64,000 bases of DNA from Nonomuraea typhae. GTDB taxonomy: Bacteria; Actinomycetota; Actinomycetes; Streptosporangiales; Streptosporangiaceae. The stretch lies in contig NZ_VRLV01000002.1 in the NCBI RefSeq assembly GCF_009760925.1, positions 868,001 to 932,000 on the forward strand. The letters run 5' to 3'. Both the position numbers and the translations under genes were made by a program. Under the pieces are notes generated by a model that was not told the DNA's origin, searched no databases, and worked only from the letters and a program-made list of their open reading frames with translations. Shown here one piece after another: positions 61,011-64,000 of this stretch (its first letter is position 1; every line of letters starts with the position of its first letter).

Positions 61011-61478
61011 CTGGTTCAGAATTTCTTTACTGGGTCAAGGGCTCGCTTCGCTCGCCGCGCCGCCGCCCGCTCCGGGCGGCCAGCGCGCCGGGCATGCGGC
61101 CTGGGGGCCGGTCCCGGCGCGCGCTGCCCACCGCTCCAAGGCGGCGCGACAACCCTTCAGTCATCACCTGGACATCAAGGCCGTTCCGTCACCGGCCTCC
61201 ACCGCTACGCGGCCCCTCCGGGGTGCTTCGCATGGACGCCGGCCACTGCACTCCCCGATCGATCACCCACGGGCCGGGGTCCGTACCCCCGCCCCCGATA
61301 CCGCAGTGTTCGTGTCCCTCGGTCGGCGTCAACTCCGTCTGTGCGGCGAAGGGGTGGGCCACGTGGAACCTCACAGGGCTGAGGTTGTGAAAGACAGAGT
61401 TGACACCTCGGTCGGGCCACACAGTCCGGCAGCTATCGGGGGCGGGGGAAATGTGGGCCGTGCCAAGCCCCTTAGGGA
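61011..61478. other. Intergenic region with hairpin repeat
   Basis: About 470 bases without a convincing gene. It begins with small hairpins (GCCGCCCG-CTC-CGGGCGGC, 61062-61080) and the conserved-loop hairpin at 61083-61122. Open frames at 61189-61420 have no family or ribosome site. Confidence 0.5.
61083..61122. repeat. Conserved-loop hairpin repeat, copy 2
   Basis: Stem GCGCGCCGGG (61083-61092) / CCCGGCGCGC (61113-61122), loop CATGCGGCCTGGGGGCCGGT. Against copy 1 the loop differs by one base, while the outer stem bases change on both sides and still pair. Confidence 0.75.
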
Positions 61479-61766
61479 CTATCGGACGTACCCGGCAAGC
61501 AACGCACCCCAGATCTCCCGTGTCTGCCCGAGCGATGCCCAGTCGGTCTCATGGACCTGCGCCACCGGCTCACCCTGCACGGTGCGCCGGACGAAAGCCC
61601 GGCCACCTGCCACACACAGCTCGTACACCGTCGCCCGGCACGCACACGTCCAATCCACCACCCTCACCCGCCTCGCATATGGGTCCACCGCATACCACCG
61701 CAGCCGCCCGCTACCCCTACGCATCGCCGCGACATGCGGACTCAGACACTCATCGAGGTTTGTCAT
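61479..61766 (-). CDS. Hypothetical protein (95 aa)
   Basis: 95-residue protein (RWYAVDPYARRVRVVDWTCACRATVYELCVAGGRAFVRRT). ATG 61766 is chosen because it overlaps the upstream gene stop (ATGA). With its neighbour it forms a two-gene unit divergent from the XRE-TPR regulator. No family assigned. Confidence 0.6.
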   Translation of the reverse strand: MTNLDECLSPHVAAMRRGSGRLRWYAVDPYARRVRVVDWTCACRATVYELCVAGGRAFVRRTVQGEPVAQVHETDWASLGQTREIWGALLAGYVR

Positions 61767-62086
61767 GAGGCTTCGCGCCTCATCGGGACGCATGGCGGGT
61801 GAGTTTGCCGCAGCACTCCGTGGCGTAGGGCGATCCGTCTGGCAGCGGTCTCAGGGGCGTCCGCCGGGCAAGCGGCATAGACACGCCGCCCGGACCTGCC
61901 GGACACGCTTCCGCTCCACCAGCGGTAGACCAGGCCGTCAGTCCAGACGACCAGGTCGATCCAGACCGAGACCAGGGCGAGGCCGTAACCGTCGTGGATG
62001 TCGGCCGCAATGCCGTGCGGTTCCAGCGCCCGGACCAGGCGTTGGGCGGCCCGTATCTCTCCAGGAACGACGTGGGCCATAGACAT
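61763..62086 (-). CDS. Hypothetical protein (107 aa)
   Basis: 107-residue protein (AAQRLVRALEPHGIAADIHDGYGLALVSVWIDLVVWTDGLVYRWW), resembling small proteins next to XRE-TPR regulators in actinomycetes. Its ribosome site GGAGGAGATG precedes the start. Divergent from the XRE-TPR gene with about 115 bases between. Function unknown. Confidence 0.6.
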   Translation of the reverse strand: MSMAHVVPGEIRAAQRLVRALEPHGIAADIHDGYGLALVSVWIDLVVWTDGLVYRWWSGSVSGRSGRRVYAACPADAPETAARRIALRHGVLRQTHPPCVPMRREAS

Positions 62087-62202
62087 CTCCTCCCTCTGCG
62101 TGGACTGAGCGTCATCCAGGAGGGACAGTAGGTGCGCGTGCTGCGCAGGACCCGGAAGAGTTTTCCGGGGTCGCGTGCCAGGCCGACGTGAGGATGGTGG
62201 GC

Positions 62203-63426
62203 ATGCGAGGAATGGCCAGCAACCTGACCGTGGGCCAGCGCATCGCCTGGTACCGGCGGCGACGAGGGCTCTCTCAGGAGGTGCTGGCCGGACTGGTCGG
62301 CCGGACCACGGACTGGTTGAGCAAGGTGGAGAACGATCGCATCTCCCTGGACCGGCTCTCGGTCATCAAGTCGATGGCCAACGCCCTGGACGTCTCTCTG
62401 GGGGTTCTCCTTGCCGAACCCAGCTTGTTCGAGTGGAGCGATGATCGAGGCGGCCAATCGATCCCGGCGCTGCGGGCCGCGCTCACGGATTACCGGCAGC
62501 TCTCCCCGATGGCTGTCCGGATCAGGCAAGAGGAGCCGCCCTCATTGGCCGGGCTCGCAGGCGAGATCGCCGAGGTGTGGAGGGCGTACCAGTCGTCTCA
62601 GTACACCAAGGTCGTGGAGCGTCTTCCGGCGCTCCTGGCGGAAGCCCATCATGCCGAGCGTTCCGCTCACGGAGACGCCCGGCATGCTGCTTTGGGGGTG
62701 CTCGGCCAGGTGTACCACGCCGCAGCCAGCATCCTGACGAAGGTGGGCGAGACGGACCTGGCATGGATCGCCGCCGAGCGAGGGCTGGCTTTCGCCCAAG
62801 AGTCAGGCAGCCAGGTCGTGACCGTCTCGCTCCTGCGCTCAGTCACGCACGCGTTGCTGGCCAATGGCCGCTACAACGCCGCCATCCAACTCACCAGCGA
62901 TGCCGCCGCGCTCCTTGAGGGCGACCTCCCCAAGGCCACGCCCGAACTTCTGTCGGTCTACGGGACGCTGTTCCTCGCCGGGTCCATGGCCGCCGCGCGA
63001 GCGGAGGACCGCACGACGACAAGGGCCTTTCTCTCCGAAGCGCAGGAATCGGCCAAACGACTGGGCACCGACGCCAACCACGCATGGACCGCCTTCGGTC
63101 CCACCAATGTCGCCATCCACCGAGTGGCCACAGCGATCGAGCTGGGAGACATCCAAGTCGCCATTGACATCGGTCCCAAGCTCGACACCACAGCCCTCCC
63201 CACCGAACGGCGCGTTCGGCACGCCCTCGCCGTCGCCCACGCGCTGAGCCTGTGGAACCGCACCGACGAAGCGTTCGCCACCCTGCTGGACGCCGAGAAG
63301 ATGGCTCCCGAACAGGTCCGCTACCACTACCTTGGCCGCCAACTCGTGCTCTCCTGGATCAGGAGACAGAAGGGAAGGCCGAGCTTCCAACTCACCGAGT
63401 TGGCACGCCGCCTGCGCATCGTGTGA
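62203..63426 (+). CDS. XRE family regulator with TPR-like domain (element 2)
   Basis: 407 residues: a clear Cro/C1 helix-turn-helix at the N-terminus (VGQRIAWYRRRRGLSQEVLAGLVGRTTDWLSKVE), then a TPR-like domain (about 110-400) with NHAWTAFGPTNVAIHRVATAIELGD, homologous to that of the element 1 regulator at 55045. Start is ambiguous (GTG 62188, ATG 62194, 62203 or 62212). The NUDIX gene follows after 28 bases, so the pair is likely an operon. Confidence 0.85.
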   Translation: MRGMASNLTVGQRIAWYRRRRGLSQEVLAGLVGRTTDWLSKVENDRISLDRLSVIKSMANALDVSLGVLLAEPSLFEWSDDRGGQSIPALRAALTDYRQLSPMAVRIRQEEPPSLAGLAGEIAEVWRAYQSSQYTKVVERLPALLAEAHHAERSAHGDARHAALGVLGQVYHAAASILTKVGETDLAWIAAERGLAFAQESGSQVVTVSLLRSVTHALLANGRYNAAIQLTSDAAALLEGDLPKATPELLSVYGTLFLAGSMAAARAEDRTTTRAFLSEAQESAKRLGTDANHAWTAFGPTNVAIHRVATAIELGDIQVAIDIGPKLDTTALPTERRVRHALAVAHALSLWNRTDEAFATLLDAEKMAPEQVRYHYLGRQLVLSWIRRQKGRPSFQLTELARRLRIV

Positions 63427-63454
63427 CGAGGCGCTGTCGCGTAGGGTCGGGTAG

Positions 63455-63931
63455 GTGAGCGATCACGAAGCGCCGCCGTTCGCCCGGGCCTTGGCCGCAG
63501 CCGGAGTGCTGTTCTTCGACCGCGATGGGCGAGTCCTCCTGGTCCAACCGGCTTACAAGGAATACCGCGACATCCCGGGCGGCTACCTCGAGCCGGGAGA
63601 GACGCCCTACGCCGCCTGCGTGCGCGAGGTACGTGAGGAACTCGGCATCGAGCCGCCGATCGGGCGTCTCCTCGCGGTGGACTGGGCACCTCATCCCGAG
63701 GAGGGAGACAAGGTCCTCTTCGTGTTCGACGGCGGCGTGATCGACGAGGAGACGCTTAAGCGGATCAGCTTCGCAGACAAGGAGCTGACCGGCTACAGCT
63801 TCCATCCGGCCGAGGAGCTGGAGGGGTTGTTGATCGAGCGTCTTGCCCGCCGGGTAAAGGCCGCTGTGGCCGCCCGTGAGCAGGGCGAAACCGTGTATCT
63901 GGAGCACGGCCAGGCCGTCACGACTGAGTGA
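63455..63931 (+). CDS. NUDIX hydrolase (possible Pif-like immunity protein)
   Basis: 158-residue protein with a complete NUDIX box, GGYLEPGETPYAACVREVREELGI (from about residue 42 to 65; Gx5Ex7REVxEExGI). Family members hydrolyse nucleoside diphosphate derivatives. In pSAM2 the immunity factor Pif, which stops redundant transfer into cells already holding the element, also has a NUDIX motif; whether this is its counterpart is an inference from context. GTG start. The paired repeat 63924-63944 overlaps its 3' end. Confidence 0.85.
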   Translation: MSDHEAPPFARALAAAGVLFFDRDGRVLLVQPAYKEYRDIPGGYLEPGETPYAACVREVREELGIEPPIGRLLAVDWAPHPEEGDKVLFVFDGGVIDEETLKRISFADKELTGYSFHPAEELEGLLIERLARRVKAAVAAREQGETVYLEHGQAVTTE

Positions 63932-63944
63932 CGAACTGCGTGAC
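63924..63944 (+). repeat. Paired direct repeats, candidate arm sites (element 2, right)
   Basis: CTGAGTGAC (63924-63932) and CTGCGTGAC (63936-63944), 12 bases apart, the same spacing and orientation as the pair at 59236-59256, overlapping the NUDIX stop region. The remaining 56 bases of the window show no att copy. Confidence 0.65.
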
Positions 63945-64000
63945 AATCGCCCCGGACATGACCGGACAGCGGCGGACTCCCCCGGACCGTAGGCCCAGGT

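Larger units (their letters stand above)
59154..64000. mobile_element. Element 2: CIME-like remnant in tandem (right end beyond window)
   Basis: Second element sharing the att site of element 1. It has a 5'-truncated integrase next to the att site, GntR regulator, two small genes, XRE-TPR regulator and NUDIX protein, but no rep or tra within the window. Paired CTGAGTGAC repeats at both ends (59236-59256 and 63924-63944) mimic the arm-site pairs of element 1. By the element 1 spacing the far att copy should lie near 64,026, just outside. Confidence 0.7.

Noticed and set aside
61189..61422. Minus-strand ORFs of 71-77 codons
   Set aside because: No recognisable product, no ribosome site, overlapping frames of equal length.
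47280..64000. CRISPR array or restriction-modification system among the element cargo
   Set aside because: No regularly spaced repeat-spacer units and no methyltransferase or endonuclease motifs in these genes.

Overview
This is a high-GC actinomycete chromosome segment, most likely from the Streptosporangiales (a Nonomuraea- or Streptosporangium-like organism). That placement is an inference from codon bias, GTG/ATG start usage, the sugar-importer and copper gene sets, and a pSAM2-type integrated element; nothing here fixes the genus.

Bases 1-10,150: a carbohydrate importer operon (partial binding protein, two permeases, GH1 beta-glucosidase), a LacI repressor, an aldo/keto reductase and a divergent GH2 beta-mannosidase with a perfect LacI-type palindrome upstream. 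A TetR regulator and an AhpD-like protein follow. Bases 10,155-18,022 (minus strand): an orphan respiratory complex I membrane module, nuoA-[NuoB/NuoD-like fusion]-H-J-K-L-M-N, with no NADH-oxidising subunits. The peripheral arm is replaced by one degenerate protein with a His/Met-rich linker.

Bases 18,100-34,500: a GNAT/lipoprotein pair, an Lgt-like protein, a polar amino-acid ABC importer, and a set of copper-linked genes (CopZ, DUF305, a DUF6153-type protein, a secreted membrane-anchored protein, an FAD oxidoreductase, CsoR with a DHA2 transporter). Two shared operator families tie these together. One is a 17-bp CsoR-type site (about ATACCC-N5-GGGTAT) at five places. The other is an ACTAT-N5-ATAGT palindrome just upstream of three genes. 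VanW-like and TPR proteins are also here.

Bases 33,233-47,250: an M1 aminopeptidase coupled to a Pls/PosA-like synthetase, a CPBP protease, a TAP-type lipoprotein hydrolase, aceE with a strong terminator, DUF1918, YjbQ, DUF3052, AhpE peroxiredoxin, a zinc-ribbon protein and a ROK kinase. These are ordinary actinobacterial core genes.

Bases 47,251-64,000: tRNA-Val(UAC) carries a tandem array of two integrated elements. Element 1 (47,280-59,200, bounded by 47-bp direct repeats) is a pSAM2-like AICE: integrase, Rep, FtsK-like Tra, Pra-like activator, GntR (KorSA-like) repressor with matching operators, then cargo (an XRE-TPR regulator with a flavoprotein, a proteasome-like protein). Its rep gene has a single in-frame amber codon upstream of the HUH catalytic motif, and no xis is visible. 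Element 2 starts at the shared att site (59,154) and carries a 5'-truncated integrase, a GntR regulator, two small genes, another XRE-TPR regulator and a NUDIX protein. Paired direct repeats that look like integrase arm sites occur at both ends of each element; they predict that element 2 ends just past base 64,000. Two copies of a hairpin with a conserved loop and covarying stems sit one in each element.
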